From positions 310,001 through 374,000 of the forward strand of contig NZ_VSMB01000003.1 of assembly GCF_009805705.1 (NCBI RefSeq): a stretch of 64,000 bases of DNA, written 5' to 3'. The notes under the pieces were generated by a model, which made no database searches, was not told the DNA's origin, and saw only the letters and a program-made list of their open reading frames with translations. The position numbers and the translations under genes were made by a program. Of this stretch, positions 25,366 to 38,866 are shown piece after piece. This DNA comes from Ruania rhizosphaerae (GTDB lineage Bacteria > Actinomycetota > Actinomycetes > Actinomycetales > Beutenbergiaceae). Positions within the stretch are counted from its first letter, which is position 1. The number at the start of each line of letters is the position of its first letter.

Positions 25366-27378
25366 CCAGACATCGTGGAAGCCGCCAAACGGCTGCTCGT
25401 GGGACGGCCGGTCCGTAGCGACCGGATCGGACACGTGCAACTCCGTAAGCGGCAAGCACTACCGGTGTTCGCCTCGGACGCGTTGTCGTCGGTGGCCTAC
25501 GCACCTGACGAGATCATCCTCACCCTGTCGCTGGCCGGCGCGGCTGCCGTCGTGGTCTCCCCGTGGGTCGGGCTCGCCGTCATCGGGGTGATGCTGACGG
25601 TCGTGGCGTCCTATCGCCATCTGGTGCGGGCCTACCCCGCGGGCCGCGGTGACTACCAGGTAGCCACGGAGAATCTCGGCAAGAAGGCGGGTCTGTCCGT
25701 CGCAGCCGCGGTCCTGGTCGACTATGTGTTGACCGTTGCGGTCTCGCTGTCCTCGAGCGCCCAGTACCTGACGACGATCTGGCCGCAGTTGCGCACGCAC
25801 GAGGAATGGGTGGCGACCGCCATGGTGGTGCTGGTCGCGCTGGCGAACGTGCGCGGCGGGCAGCGGTCCCGGCGCAGCTTCGCGGTGCCGGTCTACCTGT
25901 TCCTGGCTGCGATGGGCGTGATGGCCGTCGTCGGGGGTCTGCAATGGGCGAGCGGAACGATCGGGCGCGCCGCCAGCGCCGACTACGAGGTCGTCCCGAT
26001 GGAGAGCCTGGATCAGGGGCTGATGGGTATCGCGGGCGCCTTCCTGGTGCTACGCGCGTTCTCCTCCGGTGCGGTGGCACTCACCGGCGTCGAGGCCATC
26101 AGCACAGGAGTGCCGTTGTTCCGTCGTCCGAAGGCGCGCAACGCCGCGATCACCCTCTCGCTGCTGGGACTCATCGGCGCCACGATGCTGTTCGCGGTCC
26201 TGGGACTGGCGCAGGCGACGGGGGTTCGAGTCGTCGAGGTTCCATCCCGCGATCTGCGGATCGAGGGCAGCCCGGTGGCGGAGGACTTCGTACAGACGCC
26301 CGTCATCGGGCAGATCGCCGAGGTCGTCTTCGTCGCCGTGCCGTGGCTGATCGTCGTCGTCGTCGCGGCGACCGCTGCGATCCTCGTGCTGGCCGCCAAC
26401 ACCGCGTTCAACGGCTTTCCGCAGCTGGCCTCGGTGCTGGGCAAAGACGGCTTCCTACCGCGGCAGCTGCACACCCGTGGCGACCGGCTCGCTCTCACGA
26501 ACGGGATCGTCAGCCTCAGTGTCGCCGCGATCGCGCTCATCTGGATCTTCGACGCACAGGTCACCCAGCTCATCCAGCTCTACATCGTCGGCGTCTTCGT
26601 CTCCTTCACTGTCGCCCAGCTCGGCATGGTCAAGCACTGGAACCGCCGGTTGCGTACCGTCATCGCCGCACAGGAGCGCACCCAGATGCTGCGGGCCCGC
26701 GCGGTCAATTCGTTCGGCTTCCTCCTGACGGCGGTGGTGCTGACAGTGGTCGTGGTCACCAAAGCCACGCACGGTGCGTGGATCGCAGTCGGGCTGATGG
26801 CGGTGCTGTTCGTGCTGATGGGGCTGATCCGCCGCCACTACGACGCGGTGGCAGCCGAGCTCGCCTTGAGTGATGAGGGGAAGGCGAAGGCACTGCCCTC
26901 GCGCGTCCATGCTGTCGTGCTGGTCTCGCAGGTACACAAGCCCGCACTGCGGGCGCTGGCTTACGCCCGCGCCACGCGTCCGTCCACGCTGCAGGCGATC
27001 TCGGTCGCGGTTGACCCCGCAGATACGGCGCGGGTTCGCGATGAGTGGGACGCTCTCGGTGTGCCACTGCCGCTGACGGTCCTCGACTCTCCTTATCGCG
27101 AGGTGACACGGCCGGTGCTGGAGTTCGTGAAGTCCATCCGGCGTGAGTCCCCTCGCGACCTGGTGGTGGTCTACGTTCCTGAGTACGTGGTGGGTACCTG
27201 GTGGGAACGGATCTTGCACAACCGCAGCTCAGCCCGGCTCAAGGCTCGGCTGCTGCACATGCCGGGTGTGGTCATGGCCTCGGTGCCCTGGCAGCTGAAG
27301 TCGGCTGAGCTGATCGGCCCATGGGCGGGAACGGCCGTTCATGACGAGACCCAACGGAGCGGTGACGATGCCCGATAG
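25363..27378 (+). CDS. APC superfamily amino acid/cation permease (Rv2690c-like)
   Basis: 671 residues. Roughly twelve hydrophobic helices at ~35-490 follow a basic N-terminus. APC landmarks include LPVFASDALSSVAYAPDEI in helix 1, RAYPAGRGDYQVATENLG after helix 2, and GVEAISTGVPLFRRPKARNA. A soluble C-terminal domain (~510-671) with a Usp/Rossmann-like pattern (VHAVVLVSQVHKPALRALAYARATRPSTLQAI) could be regulatory. The substrate is unknown; amino acids or K+ are possible since TrkA genes are divergent. The end overlaps the methyltransferase start by 11 bp. Confidence 0.88.
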   Translation: MPDIVEAAKRLLVGRPVRSDRIGHVQLRKRQALPVFASDALSSVAYAPDEIILTLSLAGAAAVVVSPWVGLAVIGVMLTVVASYRHLVRAYPAGRGDYQVATENLGKKAGLSVAAAVLVDYVLTVAVSLSSSAQYLTTIWPQLRTHEEWVATAMVVLVALANVRGGQRSRRSFAVPVYLFLAAMGVMAVVGGLQWASGTIGRAASADYEVVPMESLDQGLMGIAGAFLVLRAFSSGAVALTGVEAISTGVPLFRRPKARNAAITLSLLGLIGATMLFAVLGLAQATGVRVVEVPSRDLRIEGSPVAEDFVQTPVIGQIAEVVFVAVPWLIVVVVAATAAILVLAANTAFNGFPQLASVLGKDGFLPRQLHTRGDRLALTNGIVSLSVAAIALIWIFDAQVTQLIQLYIVGVFVSFTVAQLGMVKHWNRRLRTVIAAQERTQMLRARAVNSFGFLLTAVVLTVVVVTKATHGAWIAVGLMAVLFVLMGLIRRHYDAVAAELALSDEGKAKALPSRVHAVVLVSQVHKPALRALAYARATRPSTLQAISVAVDPADTARVRDEWDALGVPLPLTVLDSPYREVTRPVLEFVKSIRRESPRDLVVVYVPEYVVGTWWERILHNRSSARLKARLLHMPGVVMASVPWQLKSAELIGPWAGTAVHDETQRSGDDAR

Positions 27379-28597
27379 CGACGAACTGATCGAGATGACT
27401 GTCGGGCAGGCGGTCCACGGCGGGCATTGCCTGTCTCGTGTGGACGGGCGGGTGGTCTTCGTTCGTCATGCGCTCCCCGGGGAACGGATCCGTGCACGAG
27501 TCACCGACAGCCGGCGCCGGGGGCACTGGCGCGCCGATGCCGTGGAGATCCTTGACGGCGCACCCGAGCGGGTGGACTCGGTCTGGCCTGAGGCAGGACC
27601 GGGCGGCGTCGGCGGAGGAGAGCTGGCACATGTGAGCCTCGATGGTCAGCTGAGCTGGAAGCGGGACGTCCTGGTCGACGCGCTGCAGCGCATCGGCGGG
27701 CTCGACCCGCAGGATCCGCTGGTGACGGGGCTGCAGGTCCGTGGTGTCGACGAGGACCGGGAACGGGGCGGTCTGGGGTATCGCACCCGGATCGAGCTGG
27801 TGGTCGACGAGCAGGGCCGTGCCGGGATGTTTCAGCACCGCACCCACACGATCGCACCACTACGCTCGATGCCCCTCGCCGTTGAGGCACTCGGGGTACC
27901 GGAGCTGCTCTCTCGCACGTGGCGCCCCGGCGCGCGGATCGACGCGGTCGCACCCAGCGAGAGTGACCGGATCGTGCTCATCGACGGCGTCCCGCTGCGC
28001 GGCGGACGACGGACGGCGCGTGAGCGTGTCGAGGTCGATGGACGCAGCTGGCGCTATCGCGTCGCCGCTGAGGGGTTCTGGCAGGTGCATCAGCAGGCCC
28101 CTGCCGCGCTCGTGGCCGCGGTGCTGGCAGCCGCTCAGGTGCGGCCCGGTGAACGCGTTCTGGATCTCTACAGCGGGTCGGGTCTGCTGACAGTTCCGCT
28201 CGCGGACGCGGTGGGTGGTGAGGGTGCGGTTGACGCCGTCGAGTCGGACGAGCGGGCGGTCAAGGACGCGCGCCGCAACGTCCACGACCGTCCGCAGATC
28301 CGCCTCCACCAGGGCGCGGTACACCGCATCCTGCAGTCGGCACAGTTCGCCGACACCGATGTGGTGGTCCTCGACCCGCCGCGCGCCGGAGCCGGTGAGG
28401 CGGTCGTCGAGCAACTGCTGCGGACCACGCCCCGGCGGGTGGTGTACGTCGCCTGTGACCCCGCGGCGCTCGCCCGTGATGTCGCCTATGCGCGCGAGCA
28501 CGGGTACACGCTCACCGCGCTGGATCCGATCGATCTGTTCCCGCACACCCACCATGTGGAGACCGTGGCGGTCCTCACACCTGGCACGGGTGAGTGA
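27368..28597 (+). CDS. TRAM-domain SAM-dependent RNA (uracil-5-)methyltransferase, TrmA/RlmC/RlmD type
   Basis: 409 residues from the ATG at 27368, which has GGAG about eight bases upstream; ATG 27341 and GTG 27362 are in-frame alternatives. The TRAM RNA-binding domain is at ~1-65. The SAM motif is VLDLYSGSGLLTVPLAD (~265), the catalytic Cys lies in VVYVACDPAALARDV (~365), and the base Glu in HTHHVETVAVL at the C-terminus. The four-Cys iron-sulfur motif found in E. coli RlmD is absent. It methylates a uridine in rRNA or tRNA; which one cannot be told. It overlaps the permease gene by 11 bp, so the two are probably co-transcribed. Confidence 0.88.
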   Translation: MPDSDELIEMTVGQAVHGGHCLSRVDGRVVFVRHALPGERIRARVTDSRRRGHWRADAVEILDGAPERVDSVWPEAGPGGVGGGELAHVSLDGQLSWKRDVLVDALQRIGGLDPQDPLVTGLQVRGVDEDRERGGLGYRTRIELVVDEQGRAGMFQHRTHTIAPLRSMPLAVEALGVPELLSRTWRPGARIDAVAPSESDRIVLIDGVPLRGGRRTARERVEVDGRSWRYRVAAEGFWQVHQQAPAALVAAVLAAAQVRPGERVLDLYSGSGLLTVPLADAVGGEGAVDAVESDERAVKDARRNVHDRPQIRLHQGAVHRILQSAQFADTDVVVLDPPRAGAGEAVVEQLLRTTPRRVVYVACDPAALARDVAYAREHGYTLTALDPIDLFPHTHHVETVAVLTPGTGE

Positions 28598-28635
28598 TGC
28601 GCGCGTCGCTCGCGAGCCGGGAAGCGCTGCGGTAG

Positions 28636-28661
28636 TATTTATCTCGATATCGAGATAAATA
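28636..28661. promoter_or_regulatory. 26-bp perfect palindrome upstream of aconitase (candidate operator)
   Basis: An exact inverted repeat with half-site TATTTATCTCGAT and its complement, no spacer, 72 bases before the aconitase start. It is AT-rich in strongly GC-rich DNA. CATACT (28668-28673) just after it could be a -10, so a bound protein would overlap the promoter. An operator for a dimeric or tetrameric regulator is likely; the regulator is unknown and no regulator gene is adjacent. Confidence 0.7.
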
Positions 28662-28733
28662 TCGGGACATACTCGTCACGTAAGTGCGAGGATGGTCCTG
28701 CGCCGACGACGTTCCGCATGACAGGAGTGGCCA

Positions 28734-31490
<2,757 letters not shown>

Positions 31491-31507
31491 GCGCAGACAG
31501 CCGGAGA

Positions 31508-31554
31508 ACGGCGGCCGGGTAGAGCAGGGACTTCCCGCTCTGCCCGGCCGCCGT
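31508..31554. terminator. Long hairpin, bidirectional terminator between acnA and the S9 peptidase gene
   Basis: Arms 31508-31525 and 31537-31554 pair over 18 bases with one G-T wobble (ACGGCGGCCGGG...CCCGGCCGCCGT), and GGG/CCC can close further inside. It lies between two convergent genes. No T-tract is present. Confidence 0.85.
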
Positions 31555-31597
31555 CGTCTGCGAGGGAAGTCTCGCTCCCGTCGGGCCGGCTGCTCGC

Positions 31598-33577
31598 TCA
31601 GGTGGGTGAGAATCCGAACACTCGGCCGTAAAAGGCAAGCTCGGCTTCAAGCGCCGTCCGGCGGTTGTCCGCGCGCCGGAACCCGTGCCCCTCGCCGTCG
31701 AACATCACCAGCTCGACCTCCATGCCGGCTGCACGCACCGCGTCGGCCATCAGGCGGGCCTGTTCCGGGGGGACGACCCGGTCCTGGGTCCCCTGGAAGA
31801 GGATCATCGGAGCTCGGAGCCGATTCACATGATGCACCGGCGAACGGTCCCAGTAGATGGAAGCGGCTTCAGGGTAGGGCCCCACCAGGGAGTGCAGGTA
31901 CCGGCTCTCGAACTTGTGCGTGTGCGCTGCCAGCGCCTCCAGGTCGCCGATGCCGTAGTGGCTGGCTCCCGCGGCGAACGTCTGCGTGAACGTCAATGCT
32001 GCCAGCGTCGTGTAGCCGCCTGCCGAGCCACCTCGTACAGCCGCCCGGTTCGGATCGACGATGCCCTGTTCCGCGAGCCAGCGGGCGCCCGAGCTGCAGT
32101 CGGCCACGTCAACGATGCCCCACCGGCCATGGAGCCGTTCCCGGTAGGCGCGCCCATAGCCGGTGCTGCCGCCGTAGTTGACGTCGAGGACGGCGAATCC
32201 ACGCGTGGTCCAGAACTGGACCGCCAGATCGAGCCCAGGTGATGTGGCACCCGTTGGCCCCCCGTGAGAGAGGACCAGCAGGGGCGGCCGCTCCGCGTCA
32301 CCGCCCATCCACTCGGCGCTGGTAGGGCGGTAGAGGAAGCCGTGAGCGACCCCGTCGGACGACGGCCAGGAGACATCCTCCGCTACCGAGATCGACTGCT
32401 CGTCCAGCTCGAGATCAGTGGTCGAGCGCAGCACGGTGGCCGTCCCGGCAGCCAGGTCCAGCTCGACCACGGCCTGGGCCCGGTACGGCCCCGCTCCGAT
32501 GAAGACCACCCGGCCCGGTGCAGCACGCACGTCGCCTACCGGAGCCCAGTCGCCCTCCCACGGCTCGAGAGCACCGTTGTCGATACGGATCGCGGCGAGC
32601 CGGCGCCGCCCCTGAACCGTGTAGGCCGCGATGAGGTGGTCGTCGCTCAGCAGGTCGATCGTCAGGGGACCGAAGCCCCACTGCGGGACGGTGAACTCGG
32701 CATCGCTGGGATGGAGCGGTCTGGTGCGCCGGTGAGCGCCGTCCAGCTCGGTCCGATAGAGGTTCCACCAGTCCGTGCGGTCGTCGACATGCACGAGATC
32801 CCCTGCCGGGGTCCACATGGGTTCGGCCACCGACACCTGCGGCCCTCCCGCCACGGTCCGGTGGTGCAGCACACGTGCGCCACCGTCGGCGACCGTGGCC
32901 ACGTGCAGCTCGGAGGAGTCCCACGGCATCGCCGGGTGGTTCCAGCTGATCCACGCGAGCAGGGCGCCGTCCGGGCTCAGACGTGGTGACGTCACGAAGT
33001 CGCTGTCCCGGACCAGCACCGCCACGAGGTCTGGGTCGTGCGCCGCGGCGCCGTCGAGCGGAATCGACACGAGTGTGGCGGTGGGATCGGTCCGTGCGGC
33101 ACCGGGCTCTCCGTGGTCCTCCGCGATCGCATACACGACACCACGTTCGGTATCGATCTCGAAGTCGGCATACCGGCGCCCGCTCACCGCCACGAGCGGA
33201 GTGGGCGGTGCCGTGCTGCCGTCCGGTTGGAGGTCGATGCGATAGACCCGGTCGTCCTCACGTCGTGATGCCACGATGACCGAATCGGTCACCGCATAGG
33301 AGGCGCCGCCGTACTCGTGCGCGCGGGTGCGGACGTCGAACGTACCGCCATCAGGCGCCTGCATCGGGACGTCGCCGACGTCTCCGGTGCTGTCGCGCCG
33401 CACCAGCACGCTTCGTCCCTCCTCCCACGGGCGCGACTCCACCCAGTAGGTGTCGGCTCCGGCGAGTCTGAGCTCAGACAGGCGAACAGTTCCCGCGGCC
33501 AGCGCCTGCGCGGAGATGGGGGAGGGCCACTCGCCGTACGCAAGCACGCGGCGGCGATCAGATCGTGGTGTTCCCAT
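31598..33577 (-). CDS. S9 family serine peptidase (prolyl oligopeptidase/acylaminoacyl peptidase type)
   Basis: 659 residues. A beta-propeller region (~40-390) precedes an alpha/beta-hydrolase domain. HGGPTGATSPG marks the oxyanion strand (~435), the nucleophile Ser lies in RGGSAGGYTTLAAL (~510), Asp in QGTQDRVVPPEQA (~600), and His in GEGHGFRRADN (~632). It hydrolyses short peptides in the cytoplasm; no signal peptide is seen. The ATG at 33577 follows the guaB1 stop by two bases, and a GTG at 33583 overlapping that stop is an equally possible start. The gene is probably co-transcribed with guaB1. Confidence 0.9.
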   Translation of the reverse strand: MGTPRSDRRRVLAYGEWPSPISAQALAAGTVRLSELRLAGADTYWVESRPWEEGRSVLVRRDSTGDVGDVPMQAPDGGTFDVRTRAHEYGGASYAVTDSVIVASRREDDRVYRIDLQPDGSTAPPTPLVAVSGRRYADFEIDTERGVVYAIAEDHGEPGAARTDPTATLVSIPLDGAAAHDPDLVAVLVRDSDFVTSPRLSPDGALLAWISWNHPAMPWDSSELHVATVADGGARVLHHRTVAGGPQVSVAEPMWTPAGDLVHVDDRTDWWNLYRTELDGAHRRTRPLHPSDAEFTVPQWGFGPLTIDLLSDDHLIAAYTVQGRRRLAAIRIDNGALEPWEGDWAPVGDVRAAPGRVVFIGAGPYRAQAVVELDLAAGTATVLRSTTDLELDEQSISVAEDVSWPSSDGVAHGFLYRPTSAEWMGGDAERPPLLVLSHGGPTGATSPGLDLAVQFWTTRGFAVLDVNYGGSTGYGRAYRERLHGRWGIVDVADCSSGARWLAEQGIVDPNRAAVRGGSAGGYTTLAALTFTQTFAAGASHYGIGDLEALAAHTHKFESRYLHSLVGPYPEAASIYWDRSPVHHVNRLRAPMILFQGTQDRVVPPEQARLMADAVRAAGMEVELVMFDGEGHGFRRADNRRTALEAELAFYGRVFGFSPT

Positions 33578-33579
33578 CG

Positions 33580-35880
<2,301 letters not shown>

Positions 35881-35895
35881 TGACGGGAGCATGAG

Positions 35896-37806
35896 GTGAC
35901 CGAGCTGGAACGGCTGCGCGGTCCCGAGGATCTGCGCGCACTGAGCCCACGGCGCCTGCGGGCGCTCGCCGAGGAGATCCGGGCATTCCTCGTCGATTCG
36001 GTCTCTCGCACGGGCGGGCACCTCGGCCCCAATCTGGGGGTGGTCGAGCTGACACTGGCGATCCACCGGGTGTTCTCCTCACCGCGGGACTCCGTGGTCT
36101 TCGACACCGGGCACCAGGCCTATGTGCACAAGCTCCTGACCGGCCGGCAGGATTTCGCCGACCTGCGGCGCCGGGGTGGGCTCTCCGGGTATCCGAGCCG
36201 CACTGAGTCCGATCATGACATCGTCGAGAATTCCCACGCCTCGACCGCGCTGTCGTGGGCGGACGGCATCTCCCGGGCCCGGCTGCTGGCAGGGGACACC
36301 GACCGGCACACGGTCGCCGTGATCGGCGACGGCGCCCTGACCGGGGGTATGGCCTGGGAGGCGCTGAACAACCTCGCCGACTCACCGGACCAGCGCCTGG
36401 TGATCGTCGTCAATGACAACGGCTGGTCGTACTCGCCGACCGTCGGCGGTCTCGCCCGCTACCTGGACGCCGTTCGCACCGACCGCAACTATGAGCGGGT
36501 GCTCGGCTGGGGTAAACGGACACTCCAAGGCGGGGGTCGTCCGGGCCGGTTGACCTATGACGCCCTGCACGGGATGAAGAAGGGCCTCAAGGATGTGCTG
36601 CGCCCCCAGCACGGCCTGTTCGAGGAGCTCGGACTGAAGTCGATCGGACCTGTCGACGGGCACGATATGGATGCCCTGGACGCGGCGTTGCGCAGTGCGC
36701 GGGGCTACGGCGGCCCGGTGATCGTGCATGTTGTCACTGAGAAGGGGCGTGGCTACGTCCCTGCCGAGAGTGACGCCGTCGACCGTTTCCACACCGTCGG
36801 CAAGATCCATCCGGAGACGGGACTGCCCGTGGTGCCCTCCCGCTTCGGGTGGACGTCGGTGTTCGCCGACGAAATCCTGCAGATCGCGCGTACCCGGTCG
36901 GACGTGGTCGGCATCACTGCGGCGATGCCCGAACCCGTCGGGCTGGCCCCGATGGCGCGTGAGCTCCCGGGCCGGGTGATCGATGTCGGCATCGCCGAGG
37001 AGCACGCACTCACCTCCGCGGCCGGGATGGCGTTCGCCGGACTGCACCCGGTGGTCTCGCTGTACGCCACCTTCCTCAACCGCGCCTTCGACCAGCTGCT
37101 GATGGACGTGGCGCTGCACCGCGCCGGCGTCACCATCACGCTCGACCGAGCCGGCCTCACCGGTGACGACGGTGCCAGCCACAACGGCATGTGGGACCTG
37201 GCACTGCTGCGCCTGGTGCCCGGGCTGAGGTTGGCCGCGCCACGCGACGAGGCGACCTTACGCAGCGCGTTGCGCGAGGCGGTGTCCGTCTCGGACGCTC
37301 CCACCGTGGTGCGTTACCCGAAGGGAGCGTTGCCGGAGCCCCTACCGGCCCTGAGCCGCACGTCCGGTCTGGATGTCCTCGCCCGGGCAGCCGGCGACGG
37401 CGGAGCCCGGGTTCTCGTGGTGGGCGTGGGACCGTTCGCGGCCACTGCCGCCGAGGTCGCGCACCGGTTGGGGGACCAGGGGATCGGGGCGATGGCGGTG
37501 GACCCGTGCTGGGTGATCCCGGTACCGGACGCCTTGGTGGACCTGGCGGCCGGCTACGACCGGGTCGTGACCATCGAAGACGGCATCGTCACGGGCGGCT
37601 TCGGCAGTGCACTGCGGGACCGGCTCGCCGAGTCCAGCCCCGACGTCGCCGTTCAGGTCCACGGGATCGCACACGAGTTCCTCTCGCACGCCTCCCGTGC
37701 ACAGCTGGAGGAGGAGATGGGGCTCCGTCCGCAGGACATCGCCCGCGAGACGGCGGCAGCCGTGGCACGACGGAACGAGAACGCCTCAACGCCCGGCGTC
37801 TCGTAG
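35896..37806 (+). CDS. dxs: 1-deoxy-D-xylulose-5-phosphate synthase
   Basis: 636 residues. It condenses pyruvate and glyceraldehyde 3-phosphate, the first step of the MEP isoprenoid pathway, using thiamine diphosphate. The start region LRGPEDLRALSPRRLRALAEEIRAFL is typical. The ThDP motif is GDGALTGGMAWEALNN (~142-157), the catalytic His lies in DTGHQAYVHKLL (~74), and the transketolase Pyr domain begins near 320 with GIAEEHALTSAAGMAFAG (Glu for ThDP activation, ~363). A C-terminal domain follows at ~500. The GTG start is 15 bp after the nuclease gene. Confidence 0.97.
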   Translation: MTELERLRGPEDLRALSPRRLRALAEEIRAFLVDSVSRTGGHLGPNLGVVELTLAIHRVFSSPRDSVVFDTGHQAYVHKLLTGRQDFADLRRRGGLSGYPSRTESDHDIVENSHASTALSWADGISRARLLAGDTDRHTVAVIGDGALTGGMAWEALNNLADSPDQRLVIVVNDNGWSYSPTVGGLARYLDAVRTDRNYERVLGWGKRTLQGGGRPGRLTYDALHGMKKGLKDVLRPQHGLFEELGLKSIGPVDGHDMDALDAALRSARGYGGPVIVHVVTEKGRGYVPAESDAVDRFHTVGKIHPETGLPVVPSRFGWTSVFADEILQIARTRSDVVGITAAMPEPVGLAPMARELPGRVIDVGIAEEHALTSAAGMAFAGLHPVVSLYATFLNRAFDQLLMDVALHRAGVTITLDRAGLTGDDGASHNGMWDLALLRLVPGLRLAAPRDEATLRSALREAVSVSDAPTVVRYPKGALPEPLPALSRTSGLDVLARAAGDGGARVLVVGVGPFAATAAEVAHRLGDQGIGAMAVDPCWVIPVPDALVDLAAGYDRVVTIEDGIVTGGFGSALRDRLAESSPDVAVQVHGIAHEFLSHASRAQLEEEMGLRPQDIARETAAAVARRNENASTPGVS

Positions 37807-37845
37807 CATGTGGTCCAAGCACCCGAGCGCGAAGGAACCGGCATG
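37804..37845 (+). promoter_or_regulatory. Possible -10 and ribosome-binding site of the PRPP synthetase gene
   Basis: TAGCAT at 37804-37809 overlaps the dxs stop region. A transcript from about 37816 would carry GAAGGAA (37831-37837) about five bases before the ATG at 37843, giving the gene its own promoter in addition to any read-through from dxs. Confidence 0.45.
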
Positions 37846-38856
37846 CGCAATGCGAGCGGAATCGCCTCCCGGGACATTGTCGTCTTCAGCGGCAGTGCCC
37901 ATCCGGCACTGGCAGAACGGATCTGCGGTGAACTCGGGCTGGAGCTGAGTCCCTCCCGCATCAGCCGGTTCAGCAACGACTGCCTGCAGGCACAGTTGCT
38001 CGAGAACTGCCGGCAACGGGACGTCTACATCGTCCAGCCGTTGGTGCCGCCGACGCAGGAGCACCTGATGGAGCTCCTGCTGATGATCGATGCGGCGCGG
38101 GGAGCGTCGGCGGCGCAGATCACTGCGGTGATGCCGCACTTCGCCTATGCCCGCTCGGATAAGAAGGATGCCTCCCGCATCTCCCTGGGGGGCCGGCTGG
38201 TGGCCGATATGCTCGTGACCGCCGGGACCGACCGGGTGTTGACGATGACTCTGCACGCTCCCCAGGTGCACGGCTTCTTCTCCGTGCCGGTGGACCACCT
38301 CACGGCGCTCGGGGTGCTCGCCGATCATTTCCGAGGGCAGGAGCTGGGCGATGCGATCGTGGTGTCACCGGACCTGGGCAACGCCAAGTCCGCCACGCAG
38401 TTCGCCCGCCTGCTCGGCCTGCCCGTCGCGGCCGGGAACAAGCAGCGCCTCGCGGACGACCGGGTGGTCATCGACGCTATCGTCGGCGACGTCGAGGGCA
38501 AGCGCGCCATCGTCCTCGACGATGAGATCGCCACCGGGGGTTCGATCGTGGAACTGATGGAACGCCTGGCGGACGCCGGGTGTGTCGGAGCTTCCGTGGT
38601 CTGCACGCACGGTCTCTTCACCGGTCCGGCGAAGCAGCGCCTGCGTGAGCACCCGATGATCTCCGAGGTGGTGACCACCGATACGGTGCCTGCCCCGGCC
38701 GACTGGCTCGACCTCACTGTGCGCTCCACGTCACAGCTGTTCGCCGAAGCGATCCGCCGGATCCACCTCGGCGAGTCGGTCTCCAGTCTGTTCGACGGTG
38801 TGGATCCGGCACACGCCCCACCCCAGCGGACTCTGTTCGAGGCCGTGCGAGCCTGA
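37843..38856 (+). CDS. Ribose-phosphate diphosphokinase, divergent class
   Basis: 337 residues. It would make PRPP from ribose 5-phosphate and ATP. The PRS fold is clear: VVFSGSAHPALAERIC, FSNDCLQAQLLENCRQRDVYIVQP, MPHFAYARSDKKDASRISLGGRLVADML, TLHAPQVHGFFSVPVDHL and VLDDEIATGGSIVELMERL. Compared with classical class I enzymes, YxRQDRKxxxREPI, DLHxxQ and DDMIDTGGT are all altered, so this is a paralogue of the main Prs or an enzyme with another acceptor. The ATG at 37843 has GAAGGAA upstream. It follows dxs by 36 bp. A link between PRPP and isoprenoids (as in decaprenyl-phosphoryl-ribose synthesis) is possible but speculative. Confidence 0.8.
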   Translation: MRNASGIASRDIVVFSGSAHPALAERICGELGLELSPSRISRFSNDCLQAQLLENCRQRDVYIVQPLVPPTQEHLMELLLMIDAARGASAAQITAVMPHFAYARSDKKDASRISLGGRLVADMLVTAGTDRVLTMTLHAPQVHGFFSVPVDHLTALGVLADHFRGQELGDAIVVSPDLGNAKSATQFARLLGLPVAAGNKQRLADDRVVIDAIVGDVEGKRAIVLDDEIATGGSIVELMERLADAGCVGASVVCTHGLFTGPAKQRLREHPMISEVVTTDTVPAPADWLDLTVRSTSQLFAEAIRRIHLGESVSSLFDGVDPAHAPPQRTLFEAVRA

Positions 38857-38866
38857 CGAACCGGTG

